NCBI GenBank assembly: GCA_019055375.1
Contig: JAHQIW010002032.1
Coordinates: 1 to 64,000, forward strand
Length of the DNA stretch: 64,000 nucleotides
Reading direction: 5' to 3'
Origin: Parelaphostrongylus tenuis
Lineage: Eukaryota; Nematoda; Chromadorea; Rhabditida; Metastrongylidae
Both the position numbers and the translations under genes were made by a program. Numbering within the stretch: position 1 is the stretch's first letter; each line of letters begins with the position of its first letter. This document shows, in pieces, positions 1 to 12,142 of the stretch. Under the pieces are notes generated by a model, which had not been told where the DNA came from, did no database searches, and saw only the letters and a program-made list of their open reading frames with translations.

Positions 1-550
1 TTATCTCCAGAGATTCTACGACCAGCAACTATACAATGCTTTTGTTATTCTTTCTCATAGTAGCATAAAATTTAGCACAACTCATGCATGTCAGTAGTAC
101 AATTTAGAACAACTTCTCACAACAATACACGAAAATCTTCCAAAAACATTAATGGTGTACAATTGCCTTTTAATGTTACTGAGAAGCATCGGCGCTGCTC
201 TTTAAACCGTCAGACTCACTGAATTCTCCTTGGTCTGATTACGTTCTTTTTCTTCGGACTACAGTACCTTAATCTTAGAGGCGACATGACTCTCAAACTT
301 ACAGCAGAATTACTATATTATGAAGAGCGTCCAGCCTGCGCCAACCGCGTGACGTGACAGGTAAAAAAATATGGTCGTAATTCAGGGGCTGGAAATTTAT
401 TCCATCATTTATACTCTAAGGTAAAGGCTATAATACATGTGGTAAATCGGTAGGGGACCTTAGCTAATTCTGCGATCATAACTGAATGAACACGAATTCG
501 TATGGAGAGGTCTACGAGCGATAAGAAAATGAATATATAAACATCTATTT

Positions 551-720
551 ATACCGTGTATTTGGAGTGTTTTCTTTAGACCACGCCCAAAATCTACTAT
601 ATCCCATAATCGTTGTTTGACGAACATGTCATGTGGTCTGATAACGAGCTCTTGACCAGCCCGTTATGTATCGGGCTGTACAGGAGCCCATAACAGACCA
701 CATGACAAGCTCGCTCAAAT
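551..720. mobile_element. Relic of the hammerhead element, no ribozyme core
   Basis: The relic starts with a diverged copy of the element's inner end (ATACCGT...GACCACGCCC). It then carries ACATGTCATGTGGTCTG at 624-640, followed by an inverted partner (CAGACCACATGAC) ending near 706. These are the outer-end sequences of the hammerhead element at 23599-24240. No CUGANGA or GAAA core remains. The mirror copy is at 9725-9898. Confidence 0.6.
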
Positions 721-1010
721 GATAATTATGAGACTTAAGAAACCTGAGTGATTAACGAATAAGACAACAGAAGTGAGCCGAAACCGCGTTTTATCAATAG
801 CGGAGACGCTGCTACCACTACACCACCGAGGTACATTCGTATCACCACTCACTTCTTCAACATCTCTATGTTAGATGTCAGTTACGAACCTCTAACAAGT
901 TTGGTCGAGTATGCGATTTCGCTTTATAAACCCACTTGTGCGCAGCCATTGTAAAAGTAATACTCGAAATTTCTTAGGGATGTTGAAGAATGAGTGGTGT
1001 CGCGAATGTA

Positions 1011-1077
1011 GCTTGGTGGTGTAGTGGTAGCAAGCGTCCTCGGTATGGATGAAACTCGGGCTCGACTCCGTCAGAGA
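1011..1077 (+). repeat. tRNA-like element, family A (IR1 left arm)
   Basis: The unit has a tRNA A-box-like stretch (GTGTAGTGGTAGCAAGC) and a diverged B box (GGGCTCGACTCC). It is flanked by an imperfect inverted repeat: GAATGAGTGGTGTCGCGAA upstream and TTTTCGCACCACTCGATTC downstream. A partial copy in the opposite orientation lies at about 780-875. It looks like a tRNA-derived repeat rather than a working tRNA gene. Confidence 0.65.
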
Positions 1078-2171
1078 TCGCTTCTTTTCGCACCACTCGA
1101 TTCTCTTAGGGATGTATGAACATTATAACACTGCGAAAATGCAGTAAAAATACTAGAGAGTGCGAGTATCAATTGTAAGACTGCATTTATAGTTTCAATG
1201 AGCGACTGGCTACTGGTAACTATACCGACGACTCTCTACGTGGATGAAATGCGTAGTGATTTGAGTAATTAGAATGTGTCGAAGTAACATTTTTTAGTAA
1301 TAGTACGTGACTGTGAAGTACCACATGCATGGTAGCAATTTTATTTTTTATTAATACAAGTCGTTGATGCGTTAGTGTTCGAGATTTGATTGTCATTTTC
1401 GGCTTCTCGTTATTCTGATGCTGCAATGTATGATCACGTCAAGTAGATCGACAACAATAAACCTGCAATCAAACGCACATAAAAGATTAAGTTTGAATCT
1501 CCTCGGAGAGGTCTATGCGTTATCATTTGGGCTTTTTTAGACGGAGAATTACGTCACTAGCTATTTGATTGTGCTGTAGATTAACAACGATGAAGATGTA
1601 TTTTACTACGAAGAAAACAAACTAGTTTTTTCTATTCGGTAGTGCATTAGCCATATTGTTTGTGCTGTCAAATTGAACATTAGACCCATTAATTATCGTC
1701 TCCATAATACGAATGTGGTCTTTCTCTTGATTTGTTCAACACCCCTCACAATCACTAACATAGTACGTGACTGGCATATCCATACACTAGGTTCTTGGGA
1801 TATCATCGCTTGTGGATTCATGACGTCATATTTGTCGACGGAGAGCGGTTGAAGACAATATTCGCCTTGCCGACTTTGATTTTATTCAATGATTATAAAA
1901 TGTCTCTAGATACTCCGTTAATGTTATGCTCTGTTGTGAATTAAGGTAGCTTGGCAATTGGCGCAGCATTTTTGCATGTTAGAGGATGAGTTGTGAGCCT
2001 CTAACCCGTATAGGCTGGCGCGAAAAAGTCCTCTTGCGTAGTGACATAACTGAAGAAAATTCGCCTACTGAAGAGAAATTTTGATCTTTAACCCAGTGTT
2101 CATTGGTGTTAACTGACTGATAAACAAGAACATGGTAGAGTATGTCAATATGTCGTATCATCTCCTTTATA

Positions 2172-3510
2172 CAAGCGCCAGCTTGACCCTTTGTAAAAAA
2201 CGCGTTTTTTAGTCTTTTTTAATACTCGAATGATCGTTCAATAGCATAAATCAAAGCAATTTGAATGGTCTATCTTATCTTCAAGGAACCTCCTTATTTC
2301 TCTAAAAGAGCAGAAATAAAATTCTGTTTCTCATTGATAGATTTCCCGCTGATCAAAGCTTTTCCTCCGGAGTTTTATTGATTAATCGATCGACCAAATC
2401 TTAGGAATTCCAAGGATCTATTTGGTTTTCATGATGGATCTGGTATTACGCTGTAACAGCCGGAAGAAGGTTGGGCTTTGCAAACAATGGATCCACTTGA
2501 ACTACCCTCTCTTCACTTTGATACAATGAGAAAAACGTATTTCTTGATCGTTTCTAATGCTCAAATAATCAATCGATAGCTCAAATCAACAAAAACTTAA
2601 TGGTGCATTTTACTTCTGAAAAGTCCTTTTTATTGCGTTGAAAGAGCAAAATGATAATTTGTTCCTCATTCAAGACTTCTCGCTGATCAGGGCCTTTTTA
2701 TATAGTTTTAGATTCCAGACAGTAGATCAGATTTCAACGATTCAAGTAATGTTTTCGTTTCTCTAACGGACTTTTTAGAGTTTCATAACAACCAAAAGAA
2801 TATCCGGTTTCGCACTTAATGCATTTTTTCAGGTTTTGCGAAGCCCGATCTTCTTTTGGCTGTTATGCCGCGATATGGGTCGGTATTTGAAACTAAATAG
2901 ATCGTTAAAATTTTTGGGATCTAATCTATCGATCAATTATGAAAACTCCAAAAGGAAAGCTCCAGTGAGAAATCTTCTAATGAGAAACAAAATTATTTGG
3001 GCTCCCTCGGCGCAATAACAAGGCCTTTTTGGAGAAGACATATATCACTAAAATTCCCATTATTTGAGCTATCAAGAGGTTATGTGAGGATTGAAAACGA
3101 CCGAAAAATATGTCTTTTCCGAAGCATCAAAGTGAAGAGCGTATAAAAAAGTGATTTACTTTTGCGAAAGCCAATCTTCTTCTGAGTGTTACAGCGTAAT
3201 GCGTGGCCCTTCTCAAAACCAAGTAGATCAGAAGGATTCTAAGATTTAATCTATTGACTAACTACTACAACTCCGAATGAGAAGCTTCGATCAGCGAGAA
3301 ATCTATCAATGAGAAACAAAGTTTTATTTTTGCTCTCTCAGTGGAGTAAGAAGGCTTTTTCGGAGTCAAAATAAACTAATCATATTGCTTTGATTTGGGC
3401 TATAGAATGATTATCCAATAGTCTGAAACAAGCAAAAACTAGGCTTTTTACAAGGGGTCGTGGCGCTTGGCTAAAGGAAATGTACCAATTTTTCTACTTT
3501 TGCTTATGCC
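2172..3510. repeat. Palindrome of four 340-bp repeat units
   Basis: Two units on the minus strand (2172-2830) face two on the plus strand (2833-about 3170 and 3170-3510). Each unit begins with GCGAAGCCxATCTTCTTxTGxxTGTTAC-like sequence. It then has an AAATAGATC...CTATCGATxAAT stretch, a GCGAGAAATCT...GAGAAACAAA stretch and a GCTCTxTxAxxGxAATAA stretch, and ends in CTTTTTACAAxGGGTC...GGCGCTT. The minus pair is copied in the IR1 right arm at 7600-8284. No coding capacity is visible. Confidence 0.75.
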
Positions 3511-5615
3511 TTTCCATTTATTCAACAGGGAATTATGGGCGATCTAAACCAATTGAAGCTTCGTTACCTGCTTGGCGTCCACTACTATGTCGCGATAGTC
3601 AGCAACGAAAGCTTGCGCGATCGACGTGAACACGGCTGAACGATTGTGAGCAACTGAGGAGTTTTAACTTCTCTAACTTCCGCTCCGCTCAATGTTTCGG
3701 CTCACTTTCGCCTCTTGAAGCCCGATTGATCCAAGTCGATGGTCCGCAGTAGTTATTCCTTGTTCCATTCTGCAACTTCAATGTTGTTCGAGTTGAATTT
3801 TCTTCAGGGGTGCAATGCTAGAATGAAGACATCACCCCCTGAAACCCTTTTTGTGCAGATAGTGTGATGATAGTGGTTGTCCCATGATAAAATTTGTTTT
3901 TCTTCGACCATTTCATCCTCCGGCAGTCGATTTAATAAATGGCTTGCACGGAGCTTCACAATAAATGCATAATCGACTTTACTCCGGGCTTACTTCTCAA
4001 CCATATCTTTATGTTGAGTGAACCAATTTTGAATTTGTTGATAACTTATTTATTCGGCCAATGTTTCGGCACGTTTCGTCTCTTTCAGGGAGTCTCTAAT
4101 GAGTCAGAAGTTCAAATGAAAGTCGGTCATGAATTTATTATAACCCATCATGCAAGCCAGCAATGACACCGACTCTTGCAGGAAGTATTGTCCGATGTAA
4201 AGCAAATATCATTGACTAGAACCACCATAAATAACCGTTTTTTATAAGAAGGAGATTGCAGGATTGGTTCTCACTTGATCGGTGCTTCCTCGAAAAAGAT
4301 TCAAATGGAGCAAGAACGAAGGAAAAGATCACAAGAGGACGTACGACTTTAAAGCACTGCTCAGCATAATTTTTTCTTGAGAACACGAAACGCATCGAAA
4401 TGTTTGCCCGAAAAACACATTTTCTGACAGCGTTGTGAACTAGCTTAGCCAACGAAGAGATCTTTGATTAGTGAATCGTGAAATAATCGGGAATCGGTAA
4501 CCAATTTTCACTTCACTATAATCAACAAGGAAAAAATATGAATCTTACGTTAATTTGAACTGGACAGGTCGTGAGATGTCTATCTTGTATATTATTTTGC
4601 CATCATTTCCCAAGCAATGTCTTACTAGTTAGGAGCGCTCAACTATTGCAGCACATCAGTACCTATGCACTTTGCCACATCTACATGCCCAGCAGATGAT
4701 TATTTTTTGTGATATTATTACTACAATGGGTATAAAAGATTAAAGAAAAATGAAAGTCTTCACAATCGTTATGTTGTGTGACTCTCAGGCACATTGTCCT
4801 CGTGCGGTGGAGCGGAAGAGAATAGATCAGGACGATCGAACAGGTATAAATGTCGGTGATTGTGAAAATTGCACAGTCGCGCGATGTACCAAAATTAACA
4901 GTGCTTTACACAGTGTGCGAGAAAATCACGTAGTATTGAATTCAACGAAGGGATCACTCATGTTCCTAGACTTCTCAGATTATTTACCGCCGTATCGCGG
5001 CTGGCATGTGCTCCTTGGGTCGGATTGAGAAGTACTGGGAGATTCAATTCTTCTCGTCCCACGGTCACCCAAGCTGAGAAGGAGTTCGACGTTTTCACCG
5101 CGAAAGCCCAGCTAGATGTGAACTTACAAAAAATGAGCGCCGTCTTGATTGTTCCTAGTCGCTAGGGTAATGATTCAATCCATAAGGGCTGCGATCTGCT
5201 CTAATGTGGTAACGAGAGGAAGCCCTGGCCAGGCGCTCGGAGAACAAAACAGCTGAATCAGCAGAGTTTCTCCGTGCGGGTGCCTGCACTTTCAGTAAAT
5301 ACGGAGTGTTCAAGTATCCAAGCATTGGTGCATCCATGTTCGTTGAGGGAATCATAATATCTGCTCAGTTAATTATGAAAAGTCACTGTGATGTGTCACA
5401 GCGTTCGGTGATATCTGGTGGAAGTTCTTTGTATTCGCTCCAAGATCTCTATCATTAGAAGTGGCGAAAAAATTCATTATTTACACGTAAAAAGGCAAAC
5501 ATGATACCACCAACCATTGGCACCCCATTTGATGTGTAACTGCTACCTTCACCATAGGTGTTTTGGTGTCCTACAATTAATACTCTCGGTTCTTATCAAT
5601 CCCTGAGGAATACGC
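3511..5615. other. IR1 core, left part: no recognisable gene
   Basis: This is AT-rich spacer of the inverted repeat. Positions 4300-4450 resemble the dispersed repeat at 46020-46785 (shared GAGGACG-ACGACT and ACGAAACxCATxGAAAT stretches). A 92-codon frame at 4750-5028 has no recognisable motif, repeat support or splice context, and is not called as a gene. Confidence 0.5.
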
Positions 5616-7546
5616 TATGCACTCGTTTTTATCTAGCATTGCCGAAGGTTAATGAATGCAAATATGGGCTTTACAGTAATTTTAGTGACGTTATAGCGAC
5701 TCATGCAGCATTCATTGCTATTTTTGTATTGCCTTTCTCATGAGAGTGATATCATAACGTACTTGATTATTAGGGTAAACTTGACGGCGAGTGACGGCGG
5801 TTGCGCTACGGGAAGACTGATGCGCAGCGGAGGTACGCAGACAATGGGCCGATGACGACAACAGTCGATCGCCTTCAACTGGCCCGTGCGGCCCTCTGGT
5901 TATCTTTCCTCTTCGCAATCGTTTTTTTCTCCCTTTAGCTTATCGTTCGCCTACGACTGATGTTTATGACTCGATGTGGCCCGGTTCAATTACTGATAAA
6001 TGACTTAGTCCATAAGACGTTAATTTGTTTACTACCTTTTACTTGATGGTCGACTGCTCCATGTTTCACTAAAGATTGTAATTGTAAACCCAGGTCACGG
6101 AGACGAGCCCAGTGGTGGGGGTCGTGGGCGACTCACACCTAGGAATGGGTAGCGGGCTCTTAGGACGATCTTGAACATACAGTGTAAGACTTTATGACTT
6201 ATACGACTATGACACTCACACATCGTCGACCCGACATACCGCCCTGGGGTTTCGTCATTCCGAGGCGATCACGATAGCCTCCCTGCCCCCCCCGTCTCCT
6301 GATTGACGTTTGCAAAACTTTTAAGTTGACTACAATCGGTTCTCGCTCTTCGTCCTCATGTATTTGACCCACGTTGACATACTACGCATACTTACACGTT
6401 GACCTACTATTAATGTTACGAAATAGCTACTAGTCGAGCCACTACGGTGTATTGATTTGGCGACTGTTACGTAACGTTCCTTTTGATCCACCAATTGGAT
6501 TGCTTGGAGGATATGAATGTATTGTACGTGATTATTGTTTATTTTAGGTTGTTTTCCATTAAGCGATTTATTCTGGCTGTTATTTCTATTAAATTAATCC
6601 GCGTGGCAGGTATACCAACACTAGCATTCGACAGGGCATTCACTGCTGTAACCAATACAGACGTAGCGATGTAGGAAGTCGGCTAATTTTTTTTCAGAAC
6701 AAGTGTCGCGCCATTTCACTGACTCTGTAGTGATGGAAGGTTGAGCATCGCGCGAGATAAAGAAGCATCGACCATGATCGACCACGCAATATCGCAGAGC
6801 AACTCTAACCGCCTCTCTCGCGTTCTTATTATGGAGCGTGATATCAACAAAAATAGCACAACCAACTTTAAAAATATGTGAGAAAAACTAGAAATCCAAA
6901 CGATCACAGCATGGTGGCGTGTTTTAACGCCCAATAAGAAGAAAGTCTGGTGATGCAACGAAGAGGCAAAGGTTGTTCAACGAGATGGCGAGGTAAGAGT
7001 AGGCACACAAGATTCAGAGGTGTGACACGACTTAGCTGTATTGCGATCACCATTTTTATTTTCCTGTGACTTCCAAATTTTTCCTTGCATTATCAAAACA
7101 CATCACTTCACTGCTTCTTTTGATTTAAGCCACATCACAATTTCTTACTGCAAGGACCCAATACTAGTTTTCACCTTGTCTCCTTCCTTTGTTGAGGATT
7201 TCATCTTAACGAATGTCGCAGAATAGTGATCGTACACATCCCATTGCAATCTTGAGAATAGCTAGGAAAGAACATTCCGTTGGACGTTTACTATTGAATG
7301 TGGAAGATTGTTGGGAGTTGTGAAATCGATCCATGTCAAGCTGCGCTAAGCATCATTAACCGCTCATCCCCGGCCCCCTCTCTCAAAATATACAGGAAAC
7401 AGAATTACAGATTAATCAGGACAGCAAAACAAAGCCATGTTCTGTGAAAGGGACTGAGCCAGTGGAATCGACTTGAGCTCATGATAAGTGTGGGCGATGT
7501 TGAATTGAGCATGAAACAGAGCTGGTAGTAATCGGGATCCACGCCG
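5616..7546 (+). repeat. Dispersed repeat copy 1 with a 978-bp internal insertion
   Basis: Positions 5616-5689 and 6668-7546 match 12143-12216 and about 12221-13102 in the same orientation and order. Bases 5690-6667 have no counterpart in the second copy. The shared parts carry no long open frame. The repeat ends at GGGATCCACGC, four bases from the inner edge of the IR1 right arm, so repeat and arm boundaries almost coincide. Confidence 0.8.
5690..6667. other. 978-bp segment unique to repeat copy 1
   Basis: The segment interrupts the repeat after AGTGAC and ends before GATGTAGG. Its first 650 bases are visibly more GC-rich than the flanks, for example around 5780-5900 and 6090-6300. I found no terminal repeats, target duplication, tRNA or protein motif. 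It may be an insertion of unknown type, or ancestral sequence lost from the other copy. Confidence 0.55.
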
Positions 7547-9360
7547 AGATATTTAGTTTCAAATACCAACCCATATCGCGGTGTAACAGCCAAAAGAAGA
7601 TTGGGCTTCGCAAAAATTGAAAAAAAGCATTAAGTGCGAAAGCGGATATTCTTTTGGCTGTTATGAAACTCTAAAAAGTCCGATAGAGAAACGAAAACAT
7701 TACTCGAATCCTTGAAATTTGATCTATTGTCTGGGATCTGAAACTGTATGAAAGGGGCCCTGATCAGCGAGAAGTCTTTGAAAGAGGAACAAATTATTAT
7801 TTTTGCTCTTTCAACGCAATAAAAAGGACTTTTCAGAAGTAAAATGCACCATTAAGTTTTTGTTGATTTAAGCTATCGATTGATTATTTGAGCATTAGAA
7901 GCGATCAAGAAATACGTTTTTCTCATTGTATCAAAGTGAAGAGAGGGTAGTTCAAGTGGATCCATTGTTTGCAAAGCCCAACCTTCTTCCGGCTGTTACA
8001 GCGTAATACCAGATCCATTATAAAAACCAAATAGATCCTTGGAATTCCTAAGATTTGATCGATCGATTAATCAATGAAACTCCGAGTAAAAAGCCTTGAT
8101 CAGCGAGAAATCATTCAATGAGAAACAGAATTTTATTTCTGCTCTCTTAGAAAAATAAGAGGGTTCTTAAAGATAAGACAGACCATTCAAATTGCTTTGA
8201 TTTGTGCTATTGAACGATTATTTGAGTGTTGAAAAAGACTGAGAAACGCGTTTTTTACAAAGGGTCAAGCTGGCGCTTGTATAAAGGAGATGATACGACA
8301 TATTGACATACTCTACCATGTTCTTGTTTATCAGTCAGTTAACACCAATGAACACTGGGTTAAAGATCAAAATTTCTCTTCAGTAGGCGAATTTTTCTTC
8401 AGTTATGTCACTACGCAAGAGGACTTTTTCGCGCCAGCCTATACGGGTTAGAGGCTCACAACTCATCTCTAACATGCAAAAATGCTGCGCCAATTGCCAA
8501 GCTACCTTAATTCACAACAGAGCATAACATTAACGGAGTATCTAGAGACATTTTTATAATCATTGAAGAAAATCAAAGTCGGCAAGGCGAATATTGTCTT
8601 CAACCGCTCTCCGTCGACAAATATGACGTCATGAATCCACAAGCGATGATATCCCAAGAACCTAGTGTATGGATATGCCAGTCACGTACTATGTTAGTGA
8701 TTGTGAGGGGTGTTGAACAAATCAAGAGAAAGACCACATTCGTATTATGGAGACGATAATTAATGGGTCTAATGTTCAATTTTGACAGCACAAACAATAT
8801 GGCTAATGCACTACCGAATAGAAAAAACTAGTTTGTTTTCTTCGTAGTAAAATACATCTTCATCGTTGTTAATCTACAACACAATCAAATAGCTAGTGAC
8901 GTAATTCTCCGTCTAAAAAAGCCCAAATGATAACGCATAGACCTCTCCGAGGAGATTCAAACTTACTCTTTTATGTGCGTTTGATTGCAGGTTTATTGTT
9001 GTCGATCTATTTGACGTGATCATACATTGCAGCATCAGAATAACGAGAAGCCGAAAATGACAATCAAATCTCGGAACACTAACGCATCAACGACTTGTAT
9101 TAATAAAAAATAAAATTGCTACCATGCATGTGGTACTTCACAGTCACGTACTATTACTATAAAATGTTACTTCGACACATTCTAATTACTCAAATCATCC
9201 ACGTAGAGAGTCGTCGGTATAGTTACCAGTAGCCAGTCGCTCATTTAAACTATAAATGCAGTCTTACAATTGATACTCGCACTCTCTAGTATTTTTACTG
9301 CATTTTTCGCAGTGTTGTAATGTTCATACATCCCTAAGAGAATCGAGTGGTGCGAAAAGA

Positions 9361-9433
9361 AGCGATTTCTGACGGTAGTCGAGCCCGAGTTTCATCGATA
9401 GCGAGGACGTTTGCTACCACTACACCACCGAGC
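9361..9433 (-). repeat. tRNA-like element, family A (IR1 right arm)
   Basis: Mirror copy of 1011-1077. Read on the minus strand it has GTGTAGTGGTAGCA and a B-box relic around GGGCTCGACT. It is flanked by the same GAATGAGTGG / CCACTCGATTC inverted ends. Confidence 0.6.
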
Positions 9434-9606
9434 TGCATTCGCGGCACCACTCATTCTTCAACATCCCTAAGAAATTGCGGCTATTAGTTTTACAGTGGCT
9501 GCGCTCAAGTGGGTTAATAAAGCGAAATCGCATACTCGACCAAACCTGTTAGAGGTTCGTGACTGACATCTAACATAGAGATGTTGAAGAATGAGTGGTG
9601 GTACGA

Positions 9607-9680
9607 ATGTACCTCGATGGTGTAGTGGTAGCAGCGTCTCCGCTATGGATAACAGGCCGGTTCGGCTCCCGTGTGGGGTC
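9607..9680 (+). repeat. tRNA-like element, family A, opposed to the previous one
   Basis: The A-box-like stretch is GTGTAGTGGTAGCAG and the B-box-like stretch is CGGTTCGGCTCC. With 9361-9433 it forms a head-to-head pair separated by about 170 bp, the same paired layout seen at 780-1080. Confidence 0.6.
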
Positions 9681-9724
9681 TTATTTCGCTAGCTACTCAA
9701 GTTTCTTAAGTCTCATAATTATTA

Positions 9725-9898
9725 TTTGAGCGAACTTGTCATGTGGTCTGTTATGGGCTCATGTACAGCCCGATACATAACGGACTGGTCATAAGCCCAT
9801 TTATGAGACCACATGACATGTTCGTCAAACAACGAGTATGAGATATAATTGATTTTGGGCGTGGTCTAAAGAAAACACTCCAAATAAACGGTATAAAT
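9725..9898. mobile_element. Hammerhead-element relic (IR1 right arm)
   Basis: Mirror of 551-720: TTGTCATGTGGTCTGTTATGGGCTC at the left, an inverted partner near 9806-9830, then GGGCGTGGTCTAAAGAAAACACTC. The last stretch is a diverged copy of the element's other end. The catalytic core is absent. Confidence 0.6.
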
Positions 9899-10432
9899 AG
9901 ATGTTTTATCTTCATTTTCTTATCGCTCATAAACCTCTCCATACGAATTCGTGTTCATTCAATCATAATCGCAGAATTAGCTGAGGTCCCCTAACGATTT
10001 GCCACATGTAATATAGCCGTTACCTTAGAGTATAAATGATGGAATAAATTTCCAGCCCCTGAATTACGACCATATTTTTTCACTTGTCACTCCACGCGGT
10101 TGTCGCAGGCTGGACGCTCTTCATAGTATTATAATTTTGTTACAAGTTCGAGACTTATATCGCCGCTACGGTAAAGGTACTGTAGTTCGAAGAAAAACAA
10201 CGGAGGAATTCTTTGATTCTAATGGTTTAAAGAGCAGCGCCGGTGCTTCTCAACAGAAATAAAAGGCAATTGTACACCGTTATTGTTTTTGGAAGATTTG
10301 CGTGTATTGTTGTGAGAAGTTGTTCTAGATTGCATACTGCTGACATGCAGGAGTTGTACTAAATTTTGTGCTACTATGAAAAGAATTCCAAAAGTTTTGT
10401 GTAGTTGCTGGTCGTAGAATCTCTGGAGATAA

Positions 10433-12142
10433 TCAGATAACTAAGATAAAGATCTTCAAATAAGTATCAGGTTTGCATCGAATTGTTCGCCTATTTGATT
10501 CTCCGTAAGCTGAGATTTCGTACTTACAAAACCGAATAGTTCAGCCGCTCCGTAATGACTAAATGTACATAAAATTGTAGTAAAAAATTTCAGGCCTGAC
10601 TTCTGAACAAACACAACTTCCTGTAATCAAAGTAGCATCACTTCTTGCGAATCTTGATTTCTATCAAAAGCAGTTTCCACGTGTTAGTGTAAAGTATTTG
10701 AAATAACTAAGGACAAACACTTTTTGACGCATCATTGATGCTTGTCAATGAGTTTATCAGCAATAACATATTTGAACTCTTCTATTTTTTCTCAAACAAT
10801 TATATTCCTTTCGACGCGTAGCCAGAAAAATAAAGTAAGAATTCTTTAGATGCTAAGTCTTTATATAAAGAAATAGTGAAACCAGCGATCTGCTTCTTTC
10901 TGAAGGATAATTCTCAAACTAAAATAGGTGCTGTTGGAATACAGCACCATGGCGGGTTTTACAAATTCTAATGATAATTTCTACACTATTATTACTTATT
11001 GTTATTAGTTATCATTGTCATAAAATGCTCCTTTCAACATTTGAGATAAAGCCCATAGAAGATAAGCCCACTTTCAGTAACTTGAAGAGCATTTGTGATT
11101 TGCTGGTTAGTAAAAAGAAAAAGACCTCTCCAGAATCGATCACTGCTGTTATGAGTAACCAAAGAAAAGAGAATGTCAAAAAGAAGCGTCAAAGTGATTC
11201 AAGATGAGCGTAAATGTATCTTATCTGATAGGAAGATTATACCCTTTCAGAGGTCTGGTAAATCACCTCTAGTGGTATGCGCACGTTTCGGTCTTCTCGT
11301 ATACTTCACCACTACCATATATCTTGAGGTTTATCTCTGCTACTATAAACAGTTGGTACCAAACAACTACCACACTCCTTCGAGTGAAAAATTGCTCAGC
11401 ACAGTTTTCTTTAAGAGTGGCTGATTGTCAACTGCAGGGCTTGCCGCTGTTATGCGATCATAGGTATTATTAAATATTCCAAATGACTATCCTCAGAACT
11501 CGATTAGAGATTCGATAGAGCCTGATGCGATGTTCTAAGACTTTCAGAAGTCTGGTTAAAGCATCATTAGTGGTATACGTAAGTTCCGAACTTCTCTCAA
11601 ACCTCATCAGCACCAAGTGCCCTCGCCCTATGGCTCACCTCTTACTATTGGCAGTCGGTGTCCAACTAATATCACTATACGTCCAGTGAAAAGATTGCTT
11701 GAATTGAAATGCATTTATCTGAGGTAATAGGAGATTGGATGTCCACATTAGAAGCAAAAGTAGAACAACTTCCCTATCTTGAGCAATTGTTGAAATGAGT
11801 ATTCAGTACACAGTTAATCTACAAGTCCATACGAAACAATTGTAATACCTATTTTATAAGGTTGAGTGCTACGCAAAAACCTTGAAAATTGTGCAGAAGT
11901 TATCAAAAAAGAGTGATATAGAACAGAAACCACGCTAGTACAGTTGCCACAACGACCCGGAAAGGGTGAGACAAAGGTTTAACTCCCACCCGAGGTTCAA
12001 AGTTATGTCACTCAAAATTATTGGACGCATAATTATGGAATCATAAGTTTACCATAAAAAGTAAATAAATAATAATTTTGCCAGTTTCATAATTCAAAAA
12101 TTCTAGACACGAACGTAAATAACCTATCTGAACCATTCGAGT
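10433..12142. repeat. No gene seen; diverged tandem duplication inside
   Basis: About 11245-11420 and 11545-11700 align in the same orientation. Both contain CTTTCAGAxGTCTGGTxAA, then TAGTGGTATxCG, then a GTGAAAAxATTGCT stretch. Short open frames cross the first copy but are not conserved in the second, so I do not call a gene. The rest is AT-rich single-copy sequence. Confidence 0.5.

Larger units (their letters stand above)
1..2899 (+). repeat. Left arm of giant inverted repeat IR1
   Basis: The first 2.9 kb reappears as its reverse complement at 7550-10432. The window's first bases (TTATCTCCAGAG) pair with CTCTGGAGATAA ending at 10432, and homology runs inward to ACTAAATA at 2899. The arms differ by many substitutions and small indels, so this is an old duplication rather than an exact copy. 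The true outer end may lie left of the window. The arm holds hammerhead-element relics (551-720), tRNA-like units (about 780-1080) and two 340-bp repeat units (2172-2830). No gene is recognisable in it. Confidence 0.9.
7550..10432 (-). repeat. Right arm of giant inverted repeat IR1
   Basis: Reverse complement of 1-2899. It includes the two 340-bp units (7600-8284), tRNA-like units (9361-9433 minus, 9607-9680 plus) and the hammerhead-element relic (9725-9898). The order of every nested element mirrors the left arm, so the arm was duplicated after those elements had landed. Confidence 0.9.

Noticed and set aside
4750..5028. A 92-codon plus-strand frame with an N-terminal hydrophobic stretch
   Set aside because: No recognisable domain, no splice or repeat support, and it lies in a region of repeats and AT-rich spacer. 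The length is within chance expectation for a 64-kb window.
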